Origin: Candidatus Nitrospira nitrosa | Lineage (GTDB): Bacteria; Nitrospirota; Nitrospiria; Nitrospirales; Nitrospiraceae | Length of the DNA: 64,000 nucleotides | NCBI RefSeq assembly: GCF_001458735.1 | Contig: NZ_CZQA01000009.1 | Location: forward strand, 186,001 to 250,000 | Reading direction: 5' to 3' | In this document: positions 53,506-62,274 of the stretch, piece after piece | Layout of the letters: every line of letters begins with the position of its first letter | Numbering within the stretch: position 1 is the stretch's first letter | Translations under genes and position numbers: made by a program | The notes under the pieces: model-generated | Told to the model about the DNA's origin: nothing | The model's input: the letters and a program-made list of their open reading frames with translations, nothing else | The model's database searches: none

Positions 53506-55899
53506 TTAACCCTGTATCTGCGGCTGATACAAATATTTCTGAAAGCCCACAAAGACTTTTCCAATCTCTTCGGGCTTGCCGAGATCGGCCACCGCATCAG
53601 CAATGGCGCCGTGATACTTGAGTCGCAATAACGGCGAAAGCTTGTCCTGAGAGAGCTCCTCCACCCCGACTCTGATGTATTGCGCAAGCACAAAGTCGAG
53701 AAACGCCTGCTGCTTGCCGGTGAAATGCGCCCGAATCTCCACCGTAGCTCTGGCGGCCCGCTCTTCGCGGGTGAGCGGAGCCATTGCATAGGCCACATGC
53801 GCCAGCACGTCGAATAGGTCACTGTGCTCCGCGTCGATGATGCGCTGCATCTCCGCCATCTGGTCAGATCCGAACCCCTTCTCGGCCAGTCCCTCTAACA
53901 ACCTGGCTCTGGTATCAGGCACACTCCAGAGCGCGCGGAGCTCGGCTTCACTCTTGAAAAACTCCGGCAACTTACCAAAAAGCATTTCCAAAAACTGCTG
54001 CGCCGACATCGGGGTGCCGTCGGGATGCCAGAAGCTCGTGACCATCATGTGCTGGATCGTGCGTGCCTTGCCGTCAGCCAGCTTGACCTTCACCTTTTTC
54101 TGACACACGCACGGCTTCTGTCCGTATTTCTCACAAGGCTCTCGCTCGCAGGCGCAGGGATGTTTGCCACATACACCGCAGGGTTGCGGCGGCAGCTTTT
54201 CGCATCGGCAGGGAGATTGTCCGCATCTCGCGCAAGGCTTTTTTGGTTCCGGTTCGATCGGCTCCCCATCCCACTCAGGATCGCTGAAGTGGTGATGCGC
54301 CTTCACAAAATCATAGATCGTGAAGTAGTCCTTGCCCTCATAGAGCCGCGTCCCACGCCCGATGATCTGTTTGAACTCGATCATCGAGTTGACCGGACGC
54401 ATGAGCACGATGTTGCGGATGTTCCTGGCGTCTACCCCGGTCGAGAGCTTTTGCGATGTCGTGAGAATCGTCGGGATGGTCTTTTCGTTGTCCTGGAAAT
54501 CGCGGAGATGCTGCTCGCCTAACTCACCGTCGTTTGCCGTGACCCGTTGGCAATAGTTCGGGTCGGAACTGGTCTTCATCTGGTTGATGAGGTCACGGAC
54601 GGCCAGCGCGTGGTCCTGTGTCGCGCAAAAGACCAGCGTCTTTTCACGTTGGTCGATCGCATGCATGAAGATCTCGACACGCTTCTTCTCACGATCTTTG
54701 ATCTCGATAATCCGGTTGAAGTCCGCTTCGCTGTATCGTTTACCGTATTCGACCGTGCCTTCCATGACCCTGTCGTCCGGCGTGTAAACGTATTCGTCCA
54801 GCGTCGTCGAAATCTGTTTCACTTTGAAGGGAGTCAGAAATCCGTCGTTAATCCCATCCTTGAGCGAATAGACGAAGACCGGCTCGCCGAAGTACCGGTA
54901 GGTGTCCACATTGTCGGCGCGTTTCGGCGTAGCAGTCAGGCCGAGCTGCACGGCAGGCAAAAAGTATTCGAGTACGCCGCGCCAATTGCTTTCATCGTTC
55001 GCCCCGCCCCGGTGGCACTCGTCGATCACGATGCAGTCGAAGAAGTCCGGCGGATACTCGCCGAAATAGGGCGAGGGCTTGCCGTCTTTCGGCGGACCGC
55101 TCATGAAGGTCTGAAAGATCGTGAAGAAGAGATTGCCGTTCTTCGGGACTTTGCCCTTCTTTCGGATATCCTCCGGCGCAATCCGCACCAGCGCGTCTTC
55201 GGGAAAGGCGGAGAAGGCGTTATAGGCCTGATCGGCGAGGATGTTCCTGTCGGCCAGAAACAGAATGCGGGGACGTCGGGACGGTTCGCGGCTCAGGTTC
55301 CAACGGCTATGGAACAGCTTCCAAGCGATTTGAAAGGCGATGAACGTCTTACCGGTGCCGGTCGCCAGCGTGAGGAGGATACGCGGCTTCTGTTCCGCGA
55401 TCGCCTGCAACACCCGCTCAACGGCAATGTCCTGGTAGTAGCGGCTCGGGTGCGACCCGCCTTTGTCCTCGAAGGGGACTGCAGAGAATCGGTCCCGCCA
55501 GGCATTCTGTGTCACGAACGTCAGGTTCCAGAGTTCATCCGGGCTGGGATAGCCGAGCCTCTCCCCTTCCTGGCCCGTCTCCATGTCGATGGCGTAGATG
55601 CCTTGGCCATTGGTTGAGTAGGTAAAACGGATGGCGAGTTTTCCTGCATAATTCTTTGCCTGCCCAACCCCTTCGGTTAATTCTTCGTCCCAGGCCTTGG
55701 CTTCGATCACAGCAAGCTTGGTATTGCGATAGACCAGCACATAATCGGCGATCAGTGGCTTCGCCCGCCGTCCCAAGCCTTCGATCCGACCCGGCGTGAT
55801 GGAATACTCACGTAGCACGCGGCTCCCCTCCACCACGCCCCAGCCTGCCGCCTTGAGGGCAGGATCGATATGCTCAGCTCTAGTTTCGGCTTCGTTCAT
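53506..55899 (-). CDS. hsdR: Type I restriction enzyme, R subunit (EcoEI-like)
   Basis: 797 residues from MNEAETRAEHIDPAL. An N-terminal nuclease domain (DYVLVYRNTKLAVIEAKAW, the PD-(D/E)XK core), then an SF2 translocase (LATGTGKTFIAFQ, VIDECHRGG, LTATPKR, QIIGRGTRL). Next comes a Cys-rich insert of three similar units (CARCGQSPCRC, CGVCGKHPCAC, CEKYGQKPCVC), then the HsdR C-terminal domain. Translocates and cuts unmethylated DNA as part of the HsdRMS complex. Last gene of the island operon. An upstream extension to 56190 is unlikely. Confidence 0.93.
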   Translation of the reverse strand: MNEAETRAEHIDPALKAAGWGVVEGSRVLREYSITPGRIEGLGRRAKPLIADYVLVYRNTKLAVIEAKAWDEELTEGVGQAKNYAGKLAIRFTYSTNGQGIYAIDMETGQEGERLGYPSPDELWNLTFVTQNAWRDRFSAVPFEDKGGSHPSRYYQDIAVERVLQAIAEQKPRILLTLATGTGKTFIAFQIAWKLFHSRWNLSREPSRRPRILFLADRNILADQAYNAFSAFPEDALVRIAPEDIRKKGKVPKNGNLFFTIFQTFMSGPPKDGKPSPYFGEYPPDFFDCIVIDECHRGGANDESNWRGVLEYFLPAVQLGLTATPKRADNVDTYRYFGEPVFVYSLKDGINDGFLTPFKVKQISTTLDEYVYTPDDRVMEGTVEYGKRYSEADFNRIIEIKDREKKRVEIFMHAIDQREKTLVFCATQDHALAVRDLINQMKTSSDPNYCQRVTANDGELGEQHLRDFQDNEKTIPTILTTSQKLSTGVDARNIRNIVLMRPVNSMIEFKQIIGRGTRLYEGKDYFTIYDFVKAHHHFSDPEWDGEPIEPEPKKPCARCGQSPCRCEKLPPQPCGVCGKHPCACEREPCEKYGQKPCVCQKKVKVKLADGKARTIQHMMVTSFWHPDGTPMSAQQFLEMLFGKLPEFFKSEAELRALWSVPDTRARLLEGLAEKGFGSDQMAEMQRIIDAEHSDLFDVLAHVAYAMAPLTREERAARATVEIRAHFTGKQQAFLDFVLAQYIRVGVEELSQDKLSPLLRLKYHGAIADAVADLGKPEEIGKVFVGFQKYLYQPQIQG

Positions 55900-55966
55900 G
55901 GCTGCAAGGCCTCTCTGCTTGACCGAATTGACGTGATTGACCTCACTGTCATTGCGGTCAACATGG

Positions 55967-56734
55967 TCAATGCGGTCCCTCTTCTCCCATCGGCCTCGTT
56001 CCTTTGCAGTCAGGAAAGGCGGAGCATCCCCAGAACTGCCCGGTTGCGGAATTGCGGCGACGCATGGACTTGCCGCACAGTGGGCACTCCGGTGACGCGA
56101 GCTTGGTCTGTTCCCGCGCTTCGATGCGTTTGGCGGTGAGCCGTTCGCTGAACCCACCGGTTTCCTCAAAAGTCTTGCCCTGTGCTTCAATCTGGCGCTT
56201 GAGCATTGTCAGGGTTCGCCCGATGATGATGAGCATGGCATTGGCCACGATCACCGCGTCGTCGGCATCAAGCCACGAGGCGTACTTTCTGCGCTGTTCC
56301 AGGGCGTGTCTCGCCGACTCGTGGACCATGTCATCCTCGAACGGCGCCGAATCCAGCGAGACGGCATTCACAGCTTTGGCTTCCGGCGAATGCGCCGACC
56401 AGGGGAGCTGCCCCCGGTCGAGGATCACGATCTCATAGTCACCGCGCAGCTCGCTCAGACTCGCCCGCGCCACGTCCGTGAGCTTCATTTCAGTATCCTT
56501 GGACGTAGCTGAACGCTCTGATCCCTCGATGATGTTCTGCCGGCCGCTGCGTGCGGCCTGCGTCATCTGATCGTACTGCCGTCCCTTTGGATCGTAAAAC
56601 TTGGTGCCCGCCTCGCGAGCCTCATGTGTGAGAAAGCGCCGACAGAACCGCAGCGTCTCGATCTGGATAATCGTCGCCAGGGTGAAGGAGTGCAGCTTCC
56701 TGAATCCGCCGTGTTTGTCGAACAACTCAACCAT
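55967..56734 (-). CDS. Four-helix-bundle-suffix protein with C4 zinc finger
   Basis: 255 residues. The N-terminal part (LHSFTLATIIQIETLRFCRRFL...QMTQAARSGRQNIIEGSERS) is the four-helix bundle (S23/avd-related) layout. The C-terminus is a topoisomerase-type C4 zinc finger (CPLCGKSMRRRNSATGQFWGCSAFPDCKGTRP). It lies between hsdS and hsdR with gaps of 13 and 67 nt, so it belongs to the operon. Role unknown; nucleic-acid binding is likely from the zinc finger. Confidence 0.8.
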   Translation of the reverse strand: MVELFDKHGGFRKLHSFTLATIIQIETLRFCRRFLTHEAREAGTKFYDPKGRQYDQMTQAARSGRQNIIEGSERSATSKDTEMKLTDVARASLSELRGDYEIVILDRGQLPWSAHSPEAKAVNAVSLDSAPFEDDMVHESARHALEQRRKYASWLDADDAVIVANAMLIIIGRTLTMLKRQIEAQGKTFEETGGFSERLTAKRIEAREQTKLASPECPLCGKSMRRRNSATGQFWGCSAFPDCKGTRPMGEEGPH

Positions 56735-56747
56735 GGCGTCCGGCTCC

Positions 56748-57884
56748 CTAGAGTTTCCCGCTGAAAGCTTCGTGCAGCAGCGACTGCTTCAACTCGCCCA
56801 GCGCGGCGAGCTTTTGCTGATAGATGGATTTGAGGCGTTGGGTTTCGGCGTAAAGCGCGTCAATTTTTCCTACAATGGTTTTCTGTTGGTCGACGGGCGG
56901 CAAATATAGATGCAAGTCGCCTAAATCGGTGTTGCTCAAATTTGGCATCACTGCCCCACCTGCAAGCCTTTCCAGCCTGCGTTTACAACTGTCTGACCGA
57001 AGAAATCTGACAAGATAACGGGGTTCGCAACGGCCTGACGGTTTAATAAAAAAGCTTCCAGTTCCACACAACCAACCATCCTCAGCATCGGTCACTAACG
57101 CGCAGCGTCCCATTTCACCTCGACGCCCAATGACAATATCCCCCTCGCGCATAATGTAGTTCGATAGCTGCCGCGCGGTTTTTTCGGACACCGTTTTTCG
57201 AAAATCAGGTTCAATTCCAGTCTCTGTGATATGGGCTGGATTCACCAGCGGAATTCCACCTTCGATATAGTCACTTTTGTGGAGCAAAGAACCGAACGGA
57301 CCAGTTAAGACTCCACCTGTCGCCTCACTTAGAGTGGTCTCCATCCATCCCTTTCCCCGCTGAGTGAAGACCGATTGCAGGTGGCTTTCAAAGAAGGCGC
57401 GGGCGTTGCGGAGGTTCTGCTCGGCATTGGCTGTGGCGATAGCGAGACCGTCAAACGCTTCGTCGAGGATGCCGACGATGCGCTGTTGTTCGGATAACGG
57501 GGGAACCGAAACTTGGAACGTTTGGATATCCCCCTTCGAGATGAACGGCTGTGCTGCACCGCGCTTGGGAAGCTCTACATACGTCAGCAGCTGATACAGA
57601 AATCTGCCCGTACATGTACCGTCGCGTGGAGTGAGCGTGATGGTATTCTTGATGGCCGTAAAATCCTCTTCGGGAAAAAACATGCGACCGCACTGCGCTC
57701 CGATAGCAGAGAGGACGGGCGTGCATTTCTCATGTTCCTTGTGACCAATTCTGCCATCACAGCCGGCTGCCGAAATAGCGAGATACCTGCCGTTTTCAAC
57801 GTAGGAGGATTTCGTGAGGTCGGTATTCCCCCAATCCACAACGCAAATCTCACCCAGCGTTTTTGTCGTCCATCCCTTCTTCAT
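56748..57884 (-). CDS. hsdS: Type I restriction enzyme, S (specificity) subunit
   Basis: 378 residues with two target-recognition domains, each closed by a conserved helix: PPLSEQQRIVGILDEAFDGLAIATANAE (middle) and PPVDQQKTIVGKIDALYAETQRLKSIYQQKL (end). Recognition sequence not predictable. The ATG overlaps the hsdM stop (ATGA). Appears intact. Confidence 0.92.
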   Translation of the reverse strand: MKKGWTTKTLGEICVVDWGNTDLTKSSYVENGRYLAISAAGCDGRIGHKEHEKCTPVLSAIGAQCGRMFFPEEDFTAIKNTITLTPRDGTCTGRFLYQLLTYVELPKRGAAQPFISKGDIQTFQVSVPPLSEQQRIVGILDEAFDGLAIATANAEQNLRNARAFFESHLQSVFTQRGKGWMETTLSEATGGVLTGPFGSLLHKSDYIEGGIPLVNPAHITETGIEPDFRKTVSEKTARQLSNYIMREGDIVIGRRGEMGRCALVTDAEDGWLCGTGSFFIKPSGRCEPRYLVRFLRSDSCKRRLERLAGGAVMPNLSNTDLGDLHLYLPPVDQQKTIVGKIDALYAETQRLKSIYQQKLAALGELKQSLLHEAFSGKL

Positions 57885-59338
57885 TTCAGCAATGCCGCGA
57901 TATTCCCCAGCACTTCCGCACTCTCCTCATCCAGCGCGGCGATCTCGTTCATGATCTCCTTCGGACTGCGATGCGTCACGACTTCGCCGCCGTTGGGATT
58001 TTTCACCGACAAATCGAACGTAGCCTGGTCGATCTCCTTCGCATTCACGCTCCAACTCTTGGGCGAGTGAGCGAAAGACTTCTGGAGCTTGATGAACTCT
58101 TTGAGATCGTCGTCGTTGAGCGGATTGGTCTTGCCGAGGCTACGGCCCGGGTCGAGCTGGTAGAACCAGACTTTTCTTGTAGGCGCGCCTTTCTCGAAAA
58201 ATAAGATGACCGTCTTCACGCCCGCGCCCTGGAACGTGCCGCCAGGACAATCCAAGACCGTGTGCAGGTTGCAGCTTTCCAGCAGCTGTTTGCGCAGACT
58301 CACCGAGGCGTTATCGGTGTTGGAGAGAAAGGTATTCTTGATGACCACGCCACCGCGCCCGCCCGCCTTGAGGCTCTTGATGAAATGCTGGAGAAACAGA
58401 AAGGCCGTCTCGCCGGTGCGGATCGGAAAGTTCTGCTGCACTTCCTTCCGCTCTTTCCCACCGAAAGGCGGATTGGCCAGCACGACGTCGTAGCGGTCTT
58501 TCTCCTGGATATCGGCCAGGTTTTCCGTGAGCGTGTTGGTGTGGATGATATTCGGCGCCTCGATGCCGTGCAGGATCATATTCATGATCGCGATGACGTA
58601 GGCGAGCGACTTCTTTTCCTTCCCGTAGAAGGTCTTGTCTTGGAGCGTCTTGAGGTCTTTCGTCGAGAGGCCGCCCTTGGCGGTCAGGTAGTCATACGCT
58701 TCGCACAAAAATCCCGCCGACCCGCAGGCTCCGTCATAGATGCGCTCGCCGATCTTCGGCTTGACCACCTGCACCATGGCGCGAATGAGCGGGCGCGGGG
58801 TGTAGTATTCGCCGCCGTTGCGCCCGGCGTTGCCCATGTTCTTGATCTTGGCTTCCTAGAGGTGGGAGAGCTCGTGCTTCTCCTTCTGCGAGCGGAAGCG
58901 CAGCTCGTCGATGTGGTCAATGATCTCGCGCAGGTTGTAGCCGCTCTGGATCTTATTTTTGATCTCCCCGAAGATTTCGCCGATTTTGTACTCGATGGTA
59001 TTCGGCCCGGTGGCCCGCTGTTTGAAGCCGTGGAGGTAGGGAAAGAGCTTCAGCGTGACGAACTCGGTCAGGTCGCTGCCGGTCAGGGCGACGTTGTGAT
59101 CCAGCTTGCCGTCTTTGCCCTTCGGCGCGGCCCAGCTTTCCCACCGATACGGCTTGTCGAGAATGAAGTTGTAGCGCTTGCCCTCCAGCTTGGCCTCATC
59201 CGCTTTGTCCTGCTCCAGCCCGTCGAGATATTTCAGGAACAAGAGCCAGGAGGTCTGCTCGGTATAGTCCAGCTCGGTCGTGCAGCCGGCTTCCTTCCGG
59301 AGCACGTCGTCGATGTTTCTAAAGGCTTGGTCAAACAT
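57881..59338 (-). pseudogene. hsdM: Type I methyltransferase (HsdM) interrupted by an amber codon
   Basis: 485 codons of a normal HsdM in one frame, with a single TAG at 58858-58856 between KEKHELSHL and EAKIKNMGNAG, where relatives have Tyr. The N-terminal helical domain (FDQAFRNIDDVLRKEAGCTTELDYTEQTSW) is upstream of the stop. The catalytic part is downstream: motif I DGACGSAGFL and motif IV VVLANPPFGG. Everything else is intact. The downstream ORF can start at ATG 58837, so two polypeptides are conceivable. It could be a loss-of-function mutation, a sequencing error, or readthrough. Confidence 0.85.
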
Positions 59339-59528
59339 GCAGGAGGGTCTCCCACTAGCTATGGGGAAAATCGCCGCCGCAGAATACCCGTTTTCTCGTG
59401 ATAATTCATCTCATCCTTTGGGGGACACAGGTCTCCTCAGCCATACACAAGGGCTGAGCGTTGAGTGTTGAGTGAATGCAGGGTGAGAGGTGGTACCAGT
59501 TAAACGGAACTGCGGGGAAGGCAGTGGA

Positions 59529-59822
59529 TCACCGTACGAGCGAAGGGAGCTTAATTGTGAGTGATGGCGGCGGACTGGCGGAAGTCGTTGGTGGGAGGCC
59601 ACCCCAAATAAGGACATCAGGGTCGAGATCGGCACCATTGGGCCAGACGACGGTTCCAGATTCCACCCTGACTTGTCGGAAGACCGTTGAATCAGTGCGA
59701 ACCAGCTCAAACACCGGCCCCGTGAGGAGATCGGCAATACTCCGTTCCACGACAGCACCGTTAGTCAGTGTCAGCTGAAGGGTGAAGCCCTCCCCTGCTA
59801 TAGCCTCGCGAATCCTCAACAC
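59529..59822 (-). CDS. DUF2442-like protein
   Basis: 97 residues, GTG start at 59822. The pattern LTLTNGAVVERSIADLLTGPVFELVRTDSTVFRQVRVESGTVVWPNGADLDPDVLIWGG fits DUF2442. Such proteins are found paired with DUF4160 proteins, as here (22 nt downstream of one). The pair is often discussed as toxin-antitoxin-like, without firm proof. A ribosome site (AAGGA) precedes it. Confidence 0.82.
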   Translation of the reverse strand: MLRIREAIAGEGFTLQLTLTNGAVVERSIADLLTGPVFELVRTDSTVFRQVRVESGTVVWPNGADLDPDVLIWGGLPPTTSASPPPSLTIKLPSLVR

Positions 59823-59844
59823 TACTCTTATCCTTCTTTTCGAA

Positions 59845-60105
59845 CTAGTCTAACGGCGCGATAGGAACTGGCGTACGACCGCTTCGAGCCAACTCCCAAT
59901 CTCGTCGTAACTCGACACGATGCAACACAGCCCATTCTAGCACCATCGCCAGCGCTCGACGAGGCAATTCACCACGAACGACGGACAAGGTATCGATGTC
60001 AATCAAGGCCTCATCTTCGACATACACGGCATGAAAGTGCGGCGGATCGTGATCATTTTAGTACATCCGAATGATAATTCCGAAAAACCGGCACAGTTCA
60101 GGCAT
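59845..60105 (-). pseudogene. DUF4160 protein with premature ochre stop
   Basis: The frame from ATG 60105 (ribosome site GAGGGG) reads MPELCRFFGIIIRMY, then TAA at codon 16 (60060-60058), then NDHDPPHFHAVYVEDEALIDI through PIAPLD. The first part and the HDPPHFHA motif are classical DUF4160; a Tyr normally stands at the stop. The remaining 70 codons are open. A GTG at 60027 could restart after the conserved motif, but this would lose the core. Confidence 0.8.
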
Positions 60106-60285
60106 ACCGTTATCCCCTCACACTTACAGCTAACCGCCGGAAGCTTAACCAGTTCCACACAGGAAATCACGCTTCTTGTGTGGAGCTATGAAGTGCTGAG
60201 TAGCTGGTTGAGGTCAGGGAAGGTACATGTACTGATGCGAGGCATCCTCATGGCAACCGATGCGGTTCTCCTTTCCCTATGGTGG

Positions 60286-61599
60286 CTACTGAGAAATGGG
60301 TTTCGCTGCCGGTGTCGTCTGGCCTACATCGAGCAAGATGGCGACGAGCATGTCGCTCATGACGTTTACACCCGAGCGGGCGCGGGCGATGATCCAATCT
60401 ACCGTCATGATGAGGGGAATCGCGGCCAAGATGACCTGATCCGGCAGCCCGGCTGCCGCGAGGACGAGCGGCAAGACAATCAGCCCGGCTTCCGGTATGC
60501 CGGCGACACCAGCTCCGGCGATAATGGAGGCAAAAACAATCAAGACCTGCTTCGCCAAGGGGAGATCATAGCCCAATGCTTGCGCGAGAAACAGCGCGGC
60601 CATCGCTTCGTACAGCGTGATGCCGTCGTTATTGAGATTGGTCCCGACACAGGCCGCAAGGCGTGCCGATTGTGACGACACCCGCATTCGTTCGAGACAG
60701 CGCAGGGTGACCGGCACGGTGGCCAAGCTACTATTACACGAGACCGCCGTCATAATGGCATCGGCTCCCTGCCCCACATACGTCTTCGGGGATTTTTTCC
60801 CCACCAGCCAGGCCACCAGCGGATAGTAGAGAAGGGAGTGGACCGTAAGGCCTGCCAGCATCGCCACGAGGAAGATCCAGAGAACGGAAAACACACCGAC
60901 CCCGGATTTCCCGACGACCTGTGCGACGACACCGAAGACAGCCAGCGGGACCGCAACAATAATCCACTCAAGGATCAACACGAGCCACCCATAGACGCGT
61001 TCGATACCCCGCGCAACCATCACAACCAAGCCACTCGTCCGGTCTGATTTTCCATACAGGTATCGCAGGACGCTACCAAGGAGCAGGGCGAGAAGGACGA
61101 CGCCGATAATATTGTTACTGGAAAATGGATTGGTCAGCGTGCGTGGAATATAGGACGCCAGATACTCGATTGGGCTTTGCGATCCAGCCTGTACGTTGGC
61201 AAGGGCTGACGATGAGAGGGTTGTGCCTGGCACGAGGTGCAGGAGCTCATCCACATGTCCCAACCAGGCCAAGCCCGGCTGCCAGAGATTCATGATGGCT
61301 AAGCCGATAACCATGGCGACGGAGACGTTCACGAGACAAATGACAAGCAGCTTGGTTCCCTGACGCATCGGGATACTGGTGCGGAGCAGGGCATCGAGAA
61401 TCGCAAAAAAGATGAGCGGGATGGCCAGCGTCTTGAGCATCCACACCACCCAGAGACCGAGTTGGCCGAGTTGTTCGTTGCGCAGGCCATTCCAATAGGG
61501 TTCTTGTCCAAATAGGACACCAAGCGTCGCCCCGCTGATCACGGCGATCAGGACTTGGAGATACAGCGGGATCGGAAGCCAGCGTGACGTTTCGTGCAT
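60286..61599 (-). CDS. Dicarboxylate/amino acid:cation symporter (DAACS)
   Basis: 437 residues, about 8 transmembrane helices and two hairpins. Family signatures: VSCNSSLATVPVTLRCLE (the SSSSLA-type hairpin HP1), GTNLNNDGITLYEAMAALFLAQ (NMDGT motif, here NNDG), and the end SGVNVMSDMLVAILLD. Transports glutamate, aspartate or C4-dicarboxylates with Na+ or H+. Substrate not resolved. Monocistronic. Confidence 0.93.
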   Translation of the reverse strand: MHETSRWLPIPLYLQVLIAVISGATLGVLFGQEPYWNGLRNEQLGQLGLWVVWMLKTLAIPLIFFAILDALLRTSIPMRQGTKLLVICLVNVSVAMVIGLAIMNLWQPGLAWLGHVDELLHLVPGTTLSSSALANVQAGSQSPIEYLASYIPRTLTNPFSSNNIIGVVLLALLLGSVLRYLYGKSDRTSGLVVMVARGIERVYGWLVLILEWIIVAVPLAVFGVVAQVVGKSGVGVFSVLWIFLVAMLAGLTVHSLLYYPLVAWLVGKKSPKTYVGQGADAIMTAVSCNSSLATVPVTLRCLERMRVSSQSARLAACVGTNLNNDGITLYEAMAALFLAQALGYDLPLAKQVLIVFASIIAGAGVAGIPEAGLIVLPLVLAAAGLPDQVILAAIPLIMTVDWIIARARSGVNVMSDMLVAILLDVGQTTPAAKPISQ

Positions 61600-61722
61600 C
61601 GTGGTCTCTCGGGCCGCCGCAGCTTACCCGGTTTGACCGTCAGAAACTACCGTCCTCCACCTCGAAGAGGACGGACAACGTCCTGAGCTGCTCACGAAAG
61701 GCCGATCGTGTGGATTAGCCGT

Positions 61723-61923
61723 GTGTTGACAAACCCAAGAACGAGCTCGGAAATGGAACCCTGCCTGAGGTCACGAACGTCTGGACAATACCGCGCAGGC
61801 TGTTCAGAAAGGCCATCCAGCAAGGCCGCAGCGAGCGAAGAGGCGAATCGTACTCTCTGCCGTACGGTGAGCCTCTGAGCGAGGCGAGAACGCCGCTGGT
61901 GGACTTTGTCAACAGCCTGTTAG
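61723..61923. repeat. ~200-bp MITE-like repeat, copy B
   Basis: 201 bp, same orientation as copy A, about 18 differences. The terminal inverted repeat is perfect over 10 bp: TGTTGACAAA (61724-61733) and TTTGTCAACA (61905-61914). The right end, GCCTGTTAG, overlaps the stop codon of the adjacent beta-grasp gene. Confidence 0.85.
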
Positions 61924-62198
61924 CTAGGAATATCGCGGGTACCGTCGTAGGACGTGCGGGATTGAAATGAGAGTTTGACGACGTCGCCGTCACGCACCGG
62001 TGAATCCTCCGAGCCGATTTTCTTATTGATAGTGATGAGCGCCTCACGACTCTGGATGAATGGACGCAGCGGGCCGAGTTGGGCAGGGTTCGCCTCAATG
62101 AGTTGTTTGACGCTCGTCGGGCCCACCACCGTGACCTCGAGCTCACTCTCTTCAACCACCGCACGGAGGGTCTGACCAAAAATCTGCACCGATACCAT
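61920..62198 (-). CDS. Beta-grasp (MoaD/ThiS-like) small protein
   Basis: 92 residues: VSVQIFGQTLRAVVEESELEVTVVGPTSVKQLIEANPAQLGPLRPFIQSREALITINKKIG then DGDVVKLSFQ, the strand-helix-strand layout and closing DGDVV typical of ThiS/MoaD-like beta-grasp proteins. The C-terminus is not the Gly-Gly needed for sulfur carriage but TSYDGTRDIPS. The TAA stop (61922-61920) falls in the last bases of repeat copy B, so the natural C-terminus may have been lost or altered. Confidence 0.65.
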   Translation of the reverse strand: MVSVQIFGQTLRAVVEESELEVTVVGPTSVKQLIEANPAQLGPLRPFIQSREALITINKKIGSEDSPVRDGDVVKLSFQSRTSYDGTRDIPS

Positions 62199-62274
62199 AA
62201 CGTTCCAACCTCGCTCACGACATCACCGACCCATGCCGGGTATCAGGGTACTATACACGATCAGAGAGCCTGAC

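Noticed and set aside
60031-60675. 214-codon plus-strand ORF
   Set aside because: Most of it is antisense to the symporter gene and the DUF4160 frame; no recognisable domain.
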